NCBI RefSeq assembly: GCF_001021385.1
Contig: NZ_CP011773.1
Span: 806,001-870,000, forward strand
Length of the DNA: 64,000 bases
Direction of reading: 5' to 3'
Origin: Mycobacterium sp. EPa45
GTDB taxonomy: Bacteria; Actinomycetota; Actinomycetes; Mycobacteriales; Mycobacteriaceae
Shown: positions 44,849-53,371 of the stretch, piece after piece
How the letters are laid out: every line of letters starts with the position of its first letter
Position numbering within the stretch: the stretch's first letter is position 1
The notes under the pieces: model-generated
Databases searched by the model: none
Seen by the model: the letters and a program-made list of their open reading frames with translations, nothing else
Told to the model about the DNA's origin: nothing
Made by a program: the position numbers and the translations under genes

Positions 44849-46510
44849 ATGACTGGTCACATGAGCGGTCGGGGACGCAAGGCGAAGCCGGGACACATCA
44901 CGTTCGTCGGCTCGGGTCCGGGCGACCCCAACCTCTTGACGACGCGAGCCCGCACCGTGTTGGCCAACGCCGCGCTGGTGTTCACCGACCCCGACGTGCC
45001 GCCGGCCGTCCTGAACGTGGTCGGCACCGAACTGCCCCCGGCAGTCGGCCCGGCGCCGGCGCCGGACGGCTCACCCGCCGAGGGCCACGACGAGACCGCA
45101 CCGCCGGTCGTCTCGGTCGGCCCGGACATCCGCCCCGCGCTCGGCGACCCGGCCGAGGTGGCCAAGACGCTGGTCCATGAGGCCAAGGCCGGCTTCGACG
45201 TGGTGCGCCTGGTCGCCGGTGACCCGCTGTCGATCGATTCGGTCATCACCGAGGTCAACGCCGTCGCCAAGGCCCACGCCGAATTCGAGATCGTTCCCGG
45301 CCTGCCGGCCACCAGCGCAGTCCCGACCTATGCGGGTCTGCCGCTGGGCTCGGCGCACACCGTTGCCGACGTGCGTGGCGAGGTCGACTGGGCGGCACTG
45401 GCCGCCGCACCCGGTCCACTGATCCTCACCGCGAGCGCCTCGCACCTGCCGGAGGCCGCACGCACCCTGATCGAGTACGGCTTGGCCGAAAGCACCCCCT
45501 GCGTGGTGACCTCCAACGGCACCACGTGTGGCCAGCGTTCGGTCGAGACAACCCTGCACGGCCTCACCGATCGCGCCACCCTGGCCTGCAACAGTGATCC
45601 GGCCGGCCCGCTGACCGGCACCCTGGTGGCCACTATCGGCAAGACCGTGGCGCATCGCGCCAAGCTGAACTGGTGGGAGAGCCGGGCGCTGTACGGCTGG
45701 ACCGTGCTGGTGCCGCGCACCAAGGATCAGGCAGGCGAGATGAGTGACCGGCTGGTCGGCCACGGGGCGCTGCCCGTCGAGGTGCCGACCATCGCCGTCG
45801 AACCGCCGCGCAGCCCGGCCCAAATGGAAAGGGCCGTCAAGGGTTTGGTGGACGGTCGCTACCAGTGGGTGGTCTTCACCTCCACCAATGCGGTGCGTGC
45901 GGTGTGGGAGAAGTTCGGCGAGTTCGGCTTGGATGCCCGGGCGTTCTCCGGTGTGAAGATCGCCTGCGTGGGCGAATCGACCGCCGACCGGGTACGCGCC
46001 TTCGGTGTGAGCCCCGAGCTGGTGCCCGCCGGTGAGCAGTCCTCACTCGGTCTGCTCGACGAATTCCCGGAGTACGACAGCATTTTCGACCCGGTCAACC
46101 GGGTGCTGCTGCCGCGCGCCGACATCGCCACCGAGACCCTGGCCGAAGGTCTGCGCGACCGTGGCTGGGAAATCGAGGACGTCACCGCCTACCGCACCGT
46201 GCGCGCGGCACCGCCGCCGGCCGAGACCCGCGAGATGATCAAGACCGGCGGGTTCGACGCGGTGTGCTTCACCTCCAGCTCGACGGTGCGCAACCTGGTC
46301 GGTATCGCCGGTAAGCCGCACGCTCGCACCATCGTGGCGTGCATCGGGCCCAAGACCGCCGAGACAGCCGCGGAGTTCGGGTTGCGGGTCGACGTCCAGC
46401 CGGAGACGGCCGCGGTCGGACCGCTGGTCGACGCGCTCGCCGAGCACGCCGCCCGGTTGCGGGCCGAGGGCGCTTTGCCGCCGCCGCGCAAGAAGAGCCG
46501 ACGCCGCTAA
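44849..46510 (+). CDS. hemD: Uroporphyrinogen-III synthase with N-terminal SAM:uroporphyrinogen methyltransferase-like domain
   Basis: A 553-residue fusion. The N-terminal half (about 15-275) resembles tetrapyrrole methylase (ITFVGSGPGDPNLLTTRART, VVRLVAGDPLSID, VPGLPATSAVPTYAGLPLG). The C-terminal half (about 285-545) is HemD, uroporphyrinogen-III synthase, with TVLVPRTKDQAGEMSDRL, VVFTSTNAVRAVWEKF and AVCFTSSSTVRNLVGIAG. The same architecture occurs in M. tuberculosis Rv0511. Whether the methylase half is active is unknown. Confidence 0.94.
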   Translation: MTGHMSGRGRKAKPGHITFVGSGPGDPNLLTTRARTVLANAALVFTDPDVPPAVLNVVGTELPPAVGPAPAPDGSPAEGHDETAPPVVSVGPDIRPALGDPAEVAKTLVHEAKAGFDVVRLVAGDPLSIDSVITEVNAVAKAHAEFEIVPGLPATSAVPTYAGLPLGSAHTVADVRGEVDWAALAAAPGPLILTASASHLPEAARTLIEYGLAESTPCVVTSNGTTCGQRSVETTLHGLTDRATLACNSDPAGPLTGTLVATIGKTVAHRAKLNWWESRALYGWTVLVPRTKDQAGEMSDRLVGHGALPVEVPTIAVEPPRSPAQMERAVKGLVDGRYQWVVFTSTNAVRAVWEKFGEFGLDARAFSGVKIACVGESTADRVRAFGVSPELVPAGEQSSLGLLDEFPEYDSIFDPVNRVLLPRADIATETLAEGLRDRGWEIEDVTAYRTVRAAPPPAETREMIKTGGFDAVCFTSSSTVRNLVGIAGKPHARTIVACIGPKTAETAAEFGLRVDVQPETAAVGPLVDALAEHAARLRAEGALPPPRKKSRRR

Positions 46511-46523
46511 CCGGGGAGAAGGC

Positions 46524-47513
46524 GTGACATTGCCGGGCTTCCCGAGACAGCGCCCCCGCCGGTTGCGCTCCACCCCGGCGCTGCGCCGGTTGGTGGCCGA
46601 AACAACCTTGGAACCAAGGCATCTGGTGCTCCCGATGTTCGTCGCCGACGGGATATCGGAATCCCGGCCCATACCTTCCATGCCGGGGGTGCATCAGCAC
46701 ACCCGCGACTCGTTGCGCCGCGCGGCGGAACAGGCCGTGGCCGCCGGAGTCGGCGGATTGATGCTGTTCGGGGTTCCGCGTGACTCGGACAAGGATGCCC
46801 TGGGTTCCTGCGGTGTGGATCCCGACGGAATACTCAACGTCGCCCTACGTGACCTCGCCAAAGACCTCGGTGACGACACCGTGCTGATGGCCGACACCTG
46901 TCTCGACGAGTTCACCGACCACGGGCACTGCGGTGTGCTCGACGCCCGCGGCAGGGTGGACAATGACGCCACGAACATGCAATACGTCAAACTGGCTGTG
47001 GCACAAGCAGAATCAGGTGCCCACGTGGTGGGTCCGAGCGGCATGATGGACGGCCAGGTGGCGGCCATCCGCGATGGGCTGGATGCGGCCGGATTCACCG
47101 ACGTGCTGATCCTGGCGTACGCAGCCAAATTCGCCTCCGCGTTCTACGGCCCGTTCCGCGACGCGGTGGCCTCCAGCCTCCAGGGCGACCGGCGTACCTA
47201 TCAGCAGGACAGCGGCAACGCCCGGGAAGCGTTGCGCGAGATCGCTCTTGACCTCGACGAGGGGGCCGACATCATCATGGTCAAGCCGGCCATGGCCTAT
47301 CTGGACGTGGTACGCGCGGCCGCCGACGTCTCGCCGGTTCCGGTGGCCGCCTACCAGGTGTCAGGGGAGTACTCGATGATCAGCGCCGCGGCGGCCAACG
47401 GATGGATCGACGGCCGGGCGGCCGCGCTGGAGTCGCTGACCAGCATCCGGCGCGCCGGCGCCGACGTGGTGTTGACCTACTGGGCTGCCGACGTCGCGGG
47501 CTGGCTGGCGTGA
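46524..47513 (+). CDS. hemB: Delta-aminolevulinic acid dehydratase HemB
   Basis: A 329-residue enzyme condensing two aminolevulinates to porphobilinogen. The motifs RLRSTPALRRLVAETTLEPR, LMADTCLDEFTDHGHCGVLD (metal and active-site region), LILAYAAKFASAFYGPFRDA (Lys) and DIIMVKPAMAYLDVVR (Schiff-base Lys) are diagnostic. GTG 46524 is preceded by GGGGAGAAGG. Its stop overlaps the next GTG (GTGA), extending the heme operon. Confidence 0.97.
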   Translation: MTLPGFPRQRPRRLRSTPALRRLVAETTLEPRHLVLPMFVADGISESRPIPSMPGVHQHTRDSLRRAAEQAVAAGVGGLMLFGVPRDSDKDALGSCGVDPDGILNVALRDLAKDLGDDTVLMADTCLDEFTDHGHCGVLDARGRVDNDATNMQYVKLAVAQAESGAHVVGPSGMMDGQVAAIRDGLDAAGFTDVLILAYAAKFASAFYGPFRDAVASSLQGDRRTYQQDSGNAREALREIALDLDEGADIIMVKPAMAYLDVVRAAADVSPVPVAAYQVSGEYSMISAAAANGWIDGRAAALESLTSIRRAGADVVLTYWAADVAGWLA

Positions 47514-47932
47514 CCCAACAACCGCCGTCCGGGGCTCCTACGCGCCCAGCCGACGTCGACACCGGATTCTGGCTGTGGCTGGTCGCCCTGCCGCTGATGG
47601 TCATCGGCTATCTCGCCGACGCCTACTTCACCGCGAGCAAGCATTCGTCGTACTTCGTCATCGGGATCACCGTGCTGTTCGCGGTCACGGTATCGGCCGT
47701 GGTGGTGACGTTCCTGTTCTTGATGCGGTCCGGGTATCGCTGGACCCGCACGGTCCTGACCGGCGGTGGGCTGGCCAGCGTCATCTACACCGCGGCCAGC
47801 CTGTTCAGCACCGACCGGGACACGGTGCAAGCCCTGATCTTCGCGGTCACCGGAATCATCGGCTCGGTGCTCATTGTCGGCGGCGCCTTCCTGCTGCACC
47901 GGCCGGACGCGCAGGGGTTCTTCACCAAGTGA
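47510..47932 (+). CDS. Four-helix membrane protein (Rv0513-like)
   Basis: A 140-residue protein with four hydrophobic segments (about 20-40 WLWLVALPLMVIGYLADAYF, 47-70, 80-98 and 105-128). It is translationally coupled to hemB through a GTGA overlap, and conserved at this place in mycobacteria. Function unknown; no catalytic motif seen. Confidence 0.8.
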   Translation: MTQQPPSGAPTRPADVDTGFWLWLVALPLMVIGYLADAYFTASKHSSYFVIGITVLFAVTVSAVVVTFLFLMRSGYRWTRTVLTGGGLASVIYTAASLFSTDRDTVQALIFAVTGIIGSVLIVGGAFLLHRPDAQGFFTK

Positions 47933-47952
47933 ACCGATAGGCTGGCCCGACC

Positions 47953-48342
47953 ATGACCGCAACCGAACCCCGGCCGCGCGCCCTGACCACCGCGTTCTGG
48001 CTGCTCGTAGTGGGTGCTGTGATGCTCATGGGCGGTGGGCTGGTCGCGGTGACCGCGAGCATCCCCGCGATCTTCCGCGGAGCCGGAATCGTTTGCGTTC
48101 TCGCCGGCGCGGCGATCGCGTTCCTCGCCGGGCAGGTCCGCAAGAACGGTGACGCCCGCTTCCGCCGTGCGACGCTGGCGCTGACGTTGACCGTCGTCGT
48201 CCTGGTGTGTGTTGTCGCCGCGCTCGGCGTTGTCCACATCCTGGCGCTGCTGTCGGTCTTGCCCCTGATCGTGGGCGCGATGCTGTTGAGCCGTCCTGCG
48301 GCGGCCGGCTGGTCCACCGAAGCGCCGAAGTCCGATGTCTGA
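47953..48342 (+). CDS. Small integral membrane protein
   Basis: A 129-residue protein with four hydrophobic segments (about 12-35, 39-60, 72-92 and 94-113). A TAGGCT -10-like box (47938-47943) is 9 nt before the ATG, suggesting its own promoter. Function unknown. Overlaps the next gene by 8 bp. Confidence 0.75.
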   Translation: MTATEPRPRALTTAFWLLVVGAVMLMGGGLVAVTASIPAIFRGAGIVCVLAGAAIAFLAGQVRKNGDARFRRATLALTLTVVVLVCVVAALGVVHILALLSVLPLIVGAMLLSRPAAAGWSTEAPKSDV

Positions 48343-48844
48343 GGATCAGCTGCTCGAGCAGCCCGAGCCACCGCTGTTCGTCGAAACCGGCGCCAGCTGG
48401 TACTGGCTGCTGGCCGGCCCGGCATCGGCGATCGCGATGCTGCTGATCCAGATCAAGGGCGGGGTGGGATTCCAGCCGGTCGTGCCGCTGATCTTCCTGG
48501 TTCTCGTGACCGGCTTCCTGGCCATCCAGGTCAAGGCCGCCCGCATCCACACCAGCGTGGAGCTGACCCGCGATGCCTTGCGTCAGGGCACGGAGGTCAC
48601 AAAGCTGATTCACATCGTGCGGGTGTTCCCGCCGGCCGAACACTCGGCGAAATCCAAAGAGCTACTGGAGAAGTGGCAAACCTCGCGTGCGCTCGGTGAG
48701 TTGTCCGGGGTGCCCCGCGGCCGGACCGGGATCGGCGTCGAGCTCACCGGGAAACGCACCGCGCAAGCCTGGGCGCGCAACCACCGCGCCCTTCGCGCCG
48801 CGCTCAACGAGCTGGTCGAGGGCAAGACGGCGGACGCCTCATGA
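48335..48844 (+). CDS. Membrane protein of the DUF3093/PH-like type
   Basis: A 169-residue protein with two N-terminal hydrophobic helices (about 22-42 SWYWLLAGPASAIAMLLIQ and 47-67 VVPLIFLVLVTGFLAIQV), then a cytoplasmic domain with HTSVELTRDALRQGTEVTK and TGIGVELTGKRTAQAWARNH. The layout resembles bacterial membrane proteins with a DUF3093-like domain. Function unknown. ATGA overlap with the following small membrane gene. Confidence 0.7.
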   Translation: MSEDQLLEQPEPPLFVETGASWYWLLAGPASAIAMLLIQIKGGVGFQPVVPLIFLVLVTGFLAIQVKAARIHTSVELTRDALRQGTEVTKLIHIVRVFPPAEHSAKSKELLEKWQTSRALGELSGVPRGRTGIGVELTGKRTAQAWARNHRALRAALNELVEGKTADAS

Positions 48845-49122
48845 GGCACGTCATCCAGCTGATCGTGGCCGCGCTGGCCATAGCCGGCGCCGTGGTGACC
48901 GGACTGGCCGCCCGCAGCGTGGTCGTGGTGGCACCGATCGCCGACGGTCAGCCGTCGACCACGTCGGCGGCTTTCGACCCGCCGCTGATGCTGCTGACCT
49001 GGCTGCTGATCACCGCGGCCGGGGTGCTCGCGGTGCTTGGAGTGGCCGGGCTGGTTCGCACCAGGCGCGCCCGCGCCGTCAGAACACCCGCGTCTGACCC
49101 TCCAGTACTGGAACCGTCGTAG
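48841..49122 (+). CDS. Small membrane protein (Rv0514-like)
   Basis: A 93-residue protein with two hydrophobic segments (about 4-25 IQLIVAALAIAGAVVTGLAA and 48-73 LMLLTWLLITAAGVLAVLGV) separated by a short loop with VAPIADGQPSTTSAAFDPP. Similar in plan to Rv0514. Its end overlaps the convergent amidohydrolase gene by 44 bp. Function unknown. Confidence 0.68.
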   Translation: MRHVIQLIVAALAIAGAVVTGLAARSVVVVAPIADGQPSTTSAAFDPPLMLLTWLLITAAGVLAVLGVAGLVRTRRARAVRTPASDPPVLEPS

Positions 49123-50224
49123 GCAGCTTGTAGGTTTCGACACCGTTGCGCCACATGACTGCGTCGCGGGCCTGCTCGGGCAGGTGTTTGACCAGCCAGC
49201 GCGGGTCGTCGTAGGTCCAGTGCGGGTAGTCGGAGGAGAACAGCAGGATCTTCTCGCATTCCATCCACTCGAAGGCCCGCAGCAGTTCGGTCTTGTCCTC
49301 GGGATAATCCAGCGGCTGGGTGGTGAATTTGATGTGGTCCTTGACGTATTCACTCGGCTTGCGCTTGATGTCGACCCAGGATTTGCGGGCTTCGTAGATG
49401 GCGTCCATGCGCCACATCAACGGCAGGATCCAGTTGAACGCATGCTCGACGAACACGATCCGCAACGTCGGGTAGCGGTCGAAGACGCCGTCGAAGATCA
49501 AGCTCATGACCTGGTTGGCGGCCAGCAGTGAATAGGTGACCATGAAGTCGTGGTTGTAGCTGGGGAAGCCGACCGGCGGGATCGGCAGGGTCTCGAACTT
49601 GCCCCGGCCCAGATGACAGCTGACCGTGATGTCGTGTTCGGTGGCGGCCTTCCACACCGGGTCGTACTGCGGATGCCCCCACGCCGGGCGCGGTTCGGCC
49701 TTGATCAAGATCTGGGACATGAACGGGTGTCCCGCCCAGTGCTCGATCTCCCGGGCCGCGCCGTCGGGATCTTCGATCGCCACCGTGATCGATCCGCGCC
49801 AGCGCTGGTGCCAGTTGTTGCGGCTGTCCAGCCAGTGTTCGTCGAGCCAGCGATTGGTCGCGATGGCTGACGCGTGCGATGCCTCGGGCAGCCGTCCACC
49901 GGGAGCCAGCGGCTCCAAAATGCAGATGTCGGCGCCGGCCTCCATGACCAGCTGACGGAAGGCCAGGTCAGGGTCGCTGCCGGCGAACTCGCCGTCGGGC
50001 GGGAACGTATCGGTACGCATCGCGTAGGCGTGCGCGTAATCGGGCGCGTCGTAATAGATCTGCTCACCGATGGGGTGGGAGAGGAAGTACTTCGTGCGCC
50101 AGGGTTCAGGGATGTAGTCGATCAGTACGCCGCGGCGCGGTACCGGGTGGACGTCGGAATCCACGCACCGCACCGCAACGTGTTCGGTCGGTGCTGACCG
50201 CTGTTCGATGTGGGTCAGAGTCAT
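49079..50224 (-). CDS. Amidohydrolase family 2 protein
   Basis: A 381-residue TIM-barrel metal-dependent hydrolase of the ACMSD/LigW type. Metal-site motifs are CVDSDVHPVPRRG (the DxH pair), ITVSCHLGRGKFE and EHAFNWILP (His), and LLFSSDYPHWTYDDPRW (Asp, His). Members decarboxylate or hydrolyse aromatic acids; the substrate here is unknown. The frame extends to 50263, but ATG 50224 is preferred. Convergent with the small membrane gene. Confidence 0.87.
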   Translation of the reverse strand: MTLTHIEQRSAPTEHVAVRCVDSDVHPVPRRGVLIDYIPEPWRTKYFLSHPIGEQIYYDAPDYAHAYAMRTDTFPPDGEFAGSDPDLAFRQLVMEAGADICILEPLAPGGRLPEASHASAIATNRWLDEHWLDSRNNWHQRWRGSITVAIEDPDGAAREIEHWAGHPFMSQILIKAEPRPAWGHPQYDPVWKAATEHDITVSCHLGRGKFETLPIPPVGFPSYNHDFMVTYSLLAANQVMSLIFDGVFDRYPTLRIVFVEHAFNWILPLMWRMDAIYEARKSWVDIKRKPSEYVKDHIKFTTQPLDYPEDKTELLRAFEWMECEKILLFSSDYPHWTYDDPRWLVKHLPEQARDAVMWRNGVETYKLPTTVPVLEGQTRVF

Positions 50225-50362
50225 CCGGTCTTCTCTTCGTCGTCGGTGTGTCCATTGTCCCACTCCACCCGACGGCGCTCGGGGAAAAAATTGAGTAGTC
50301 GCCTACGCATGTTCTCTCGTGCTGGGTAGTTCAGAGTTGGATCCGGGGAGCGAGGAGGGGGC

Positions 50363-51037
50363 ATGGAGAACATCGGCGGTCCGCCGGCTGAGTTCTCGCA
50401 GGTGCCTCCGACCCTTCACGGGCAGCTGTTTCTGCTGGCTTTCGATCCGAAAAGCCGTCGATTCGACGGTTACGACCCCACGCTCTTCAGTTTCGCGCTC
50501 CGTGCTGCGATGTTGACCGAACTCCATCTGCGGGGATTTCTGACGGAGCGTGCCGGTTGGGCGGTCCCGGCCAGAGCCGCCAGCCCGGACAACCCGATCT
50601 TGCGTGCGGCGTTCGCTCAGATTGGAGTGCACAACCGCGCGACCTGGACGCAGCTGATCGCCGGCGACGAGCACGAAGCGATCTCCGCAGTCCGCGAGCA
50701 GTTGGTCAACGAGGGTTGGTTGCGGACCCGCCAACAGCCTGGGTCCGCCGTGTGCGATGCCCGCCTCGAGCCTTATGACGAATCCCGGGTCGCTGCACTG
50801 GCCGACGAGGTGGGCGGAGCGCTTCGAAACGCGATCGCGGGCCTTGCCGCAGAGCCATGGTCGGTGGGATGCGCACTGCTCGCTGCGCTGGCCGAGCTAC
50901 CCACGATGGCCGATGTCCAGGACAGGGATCGCCTCGACGAGTTGGCGAGCGGTGCGCTGGTGCCGGTCTCCGGGTTGGCCGAGGCGATCCGGAATCACCG
51001 CGGCGGCAGCCGTACGTGGATCGCGGGTGGATCGTGA
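50363..51037 (+). CDS. GOLPH3/VPS74-like (GPP34) domain protein
   Basis: A 224-residue protein whose content fits the bacterial GPP34 family: TLHGQLFLLAFDPKSRRFDG, FALRAAMLTELHLRGFLTE, VREQLVNEGWLRTR and the C-terminal ALAELPTMADVQDRDRLDEL. Eukaryotic relatives bind phosphatidylinositol 4-phosphate at the Golgi; the bacterial role is unknown. ATG 50363 has GAGGAGGGGG upstream. The stop overlaps a tiny acidic ORF. Confidence 0.78.
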   Translation: MENIGGPPAEFSQVPPTLHGQLFLLAFDPKSRRFDGYDPTLFSFALRAAMLTELHLRGFLTERAGWAVPARAASPDNPILRAAFAQIGVHNRATWTQLIAGDEHEAISAVREQLVNEGWLRTRQQPGSAVCDARLEPYDESRVAALADEVGGALRNAIAGLAAEPWSVGCALLAALAELPTMADVQDRDRLDELASGALVPVSGLAEAIRNHRGGSRTWIAGGS

Positions 51038-51165
51038 CCGGTCGCGAGCCCCGGCACCTGCGGTCGGTGCCCCCGCCGAACAGTCCGGACGACGACCCCG
51101 AGCCACCGGACGGCGACGATCCCGAACCTCCGGAGGAGACGGACACTCGGGTGCTGTTGTGGTGA
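51034..51165 (+). CDS. Possible small acidic ORF
   Basis: A 43-codon frame (GTG 51034 overlapping the previous stop as GTGA) encoding a Pro/Asp/Glu-rich peptide with PPPNSPDDDPEPPDGDDPEP. It precedes the copper ATPase promoter. The coupling suggests expression, but low complexity makes coding status uncertain. Confidence 0.35.
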   Translation: MTGREPRHLRSVPPPNSPDDDPEPPDGDDPEPPEETDTRVLLW

Positions 51166-51176
51166 TCCGGTAGACA

Positions 51177-51205
51177 CTGGACAATATACCCCCTAGGGGT
51201 ATCAT
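51177..51205 (+). promoter_or_regulatory. Copper ATPase promoter with CsoR-type operator
   Basis: ATACCCC-CTA-GGGGTAT (51186-51202) is the G-tract dyad typical of CsoR operators. It lies between a weak -35 (CTGGAC, 51177-51182) and a -10 (TATCAT, 51200-51205) that is 6 nt before ATG 51212, implying a leaderless, copper-repressed transcript. The csoR gene itself is not in the window. Confidence 0.75.
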
Positions 51206-51211
51206 CGAAGC

Positions 51212-53323
51212 ATGACGACGACCGACCTTCAGTTGAGCGGTATGAGCTGCGCGTCGTGCGCGGCGCGGATCGAACGGGGCCTCAACGACCTGGACGGCGT
51301 GCAGGCCACGGTGAACTTCGCGGTCGAGCGCGCGCACGTCGAACACGGGCCGCAGGTCTCCGAGCACGACCTGATTCACGCCGTCGAATCCACGGGTTAC
51401 CACGCCTCGGTGATCGACCACTCCGGTCACGGCCAGAACCACATGGACCATGACGTCCCTACCGAACAGTTACGCCCCAGGCTCATCGGCTCGACGGTGC
51501 TGGCGGTACCGGTGCTGGCGTTGTCGATGGTGATGCCGTGGCAGTTCACCGGCTGGTTGTGGGTGGTGCTGGCGCTGACGACGCCGATCGTGTTCTGGGG
51601 CGGCTATCCCTTCCATAAGGCCGCGATCAACAGCGCACGCCATGGGGCGTCGACGATGGACACGTTGGTGTCGCTTGGCACGCTGGCCGCCTACCTGTGG
51701 TCGCTCTACGAGGTTGTGACCGGGGCGGCCACGCACGGTCATGGCCATGTGTACTTCGAGGTCGCTGCTGCGGTGACGGTGTTCCTGTTGGCCGGCCGGT
51801 ATGCCGAGGCCAAAGCCAAGCGCTCGGCGGGCGCCGCACTGCGAGCGCTGCTGTCGCTGGGCGCCAAGGATGCGACCGTCGTGCGAGATGGCGCCGAAGT
51901 GCGAATCCCGGTGGGGGAGTTGCATGTTGATGACGTGATCGTTGTCCGACCCGGTGAGCGGGTGGCCACCGACGGTGTCGTGGTGGACGGTGCTTCGGCA
52001 CTGGACACCTCTGCGATGACCGGCGAGTCGGTGCCCGCGGATGTGCGCCCCGGTGACGAGGTGCTCGGCGGGGCGGTGAACACCTATGGACGGATTTTGG
52101 TGCGCGCCAAGCGGGTCGGCGCTGACACGCAGCTCGCCCGGATGGCCCGGATGGTCGCCGACGCGCAGAGCGGCAAGGCGTCCATCCAGCGGCTGGCCGA
52201 TCGGGTGTCGGCGGTCTTCGTGCCGGTCGTGTTGGTCATCGCGGTGGTCACGCTCGGTGCGTGGCTGTTGGCCGGTGGTTCGGCGACGGCGGCGTTCACC
52301 GCGGCGGTGGCCGTGCTGATCATCGCCTGCCCATGCGCGCTCGGCCTGGCGACGCCGACCGCGATCCTGGTCGGCACCGGCCGGGGTGCTCAGCTCGGGG
52401 TGCTGATCAAGGAGCCGAGCGTCCTCGAAACCGTCAAGGGCATCGACGCCGTCGTCCTGGACAAGACCGGCACGGTGACCACCGGCACGATGGCCGTCGC
52501 GGCCGTCGAGACCGAATCCGGCACCGATGCTGACGCCGTGCTGGCGCAGGCGGCCGCCGTCGAATCGGCGTCCGAGCATCCGGTGGCCGCGGCGATCGTG
52601 GCCGCCGCCCGCGAGCAGGGACTGCGCGTGCCGGCGGTGACGGAGTTCGCCAACGACCCCGGGACCGGGGTCAGCGGCATCGTCGAGGGGGTCCGGGTGC
52701 GGGTGGTCCGCGCCTCGGACGACGACGGGCGCACCAGTGTCGAGGTCATCGCCGACGGCGACCGTCGCGGGGTGATCCGGTTGGTCGACGCGGTCAAGCC
52801 GACCAGTGCCGAGGCGATCGCTGAGTTGAAGGCCATGGGCATCACGCCGATCCTGCTGACCGGCGACAATCCAGCGGTCGCGGCGCGGGTGGCCGCCGAG
52901 GTCGGTATCGCGTCGGACAACGTGATCGCGGGCGTGCTTCCTGCGGAGAAGGCCGACGCGATCGCCCGACTGCAGGCGCAGGGCCACAAGGTCGCGATGG
53001 TCGGTGACGGGGTCAACGATTCGGTCGCGCTGGCCACCGCTGATGTCGGCATGGCGATGGGAACCGGAACCGACGCCGCGATCGAGGCCGGCGACATCAC
53101 GCTGGTCCGCGGCGACCTGCGGACCGTGCCCACCGCGCTGCTGCTGTCGTCGCGCACGCTGCGGATCATCAAGCAGAACCTGTTCTGGGCATTCGGCTAC
53201 AACGTCGCGGCCATCCCGCTGGCCGCGCTGGGCCTGCTCAATCCGATGATCGCCGGTGCGGCAATGGCCTTCTCTTCGGTTCTGGTGGTGACCAACAGCC
53301 TGCGCCTCAAGCGTTTCTCCTGA
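51212..53323 (+). CDS. Copper-translocating P1B-type ATPase
   Basis: A 703-residue Cu(I) exporter, CopA/CtpA-like. N-terminal HMA domain (1-70) has GMSCASCAARIERG (Cys13, Cys16), then a His-rich linker HSGHGQNHMDHD. Membrane helices carry the CPC ion site (Cys373-Pro-Cys375 in IIACPCALGLATP). TGES is present. The phosphorylated residue is Asp417 in LDKTGTVT, with SEHPVAAAI and MVGDGVNDSVALA in the nucleotide domain. The last helices contain FGYNVAAIP and AMAFSSVLV, the YN and MxxSS signatures of Cu(I) specificity. Operator upstream fits copper induction. Confidence 0.93.
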   Translation: MTTTDLQLSGMSCASCAARIERGLNDLDGVQATVNFAVERAHVEHGPQVSEHDLIHAVESTGYHASVIDHSGHGQNHMDHDVPTEQLRPRLIGSTVLAVPVLALSMVMPWQFTGWLWVVLALTTPIVFWGGYPFHKAAINSARHGASTMDTLVSLGTLAAYLWSLYEVVTGAATHGHGHVYFEVAAAVTVFLLAGRYAEAKAKRSAGAALRALLSLGAKDATVVRDGAEVRIPVGELHVDDVIVVRPGERVATDGVVVDGASALDTSAMTGESVPADVRPGDEVLGGAVNTYGRILVRAKRVGADTQLARMARMVADAQSGKASIQRLADRVSAVFVPVVLVIAVVTLGAWLLAGGSATAAFTAAVAVLIIACPCALGLATPTAILVGTGRGAQLGVLIKEPSVLETVKGIDAVVLDKTGTVTTGTMAVAAVETESGTDADAVLAQAAAVESASEHPVAAAIVAAAREQGLRVPAVTEFANDPGTGVSGIVEGVRVRVVRASDDDGRTSVEVIADGDRRGVIRLVDAVKPTSAEAIAELKAMGITPILLTGDNPAVAARVAAEVGIASDNVIAGVLPAEKADAIARLQAQGHKVAMVGDGVNDSVALATADVGMAMGTGTDAAIEAGDITLVRGDLRTVPTALLLSSRTLRIIKQNLFWAFGYNVAAIPLAALGLLNPMIAGAAMAFSSVLVVTNSLRLKRFS

Positions 53324-53371
53324 TCCCGCCCAAACCGACGATCCGCCGGGAAAGTGCGAGGCGATGTCAAG

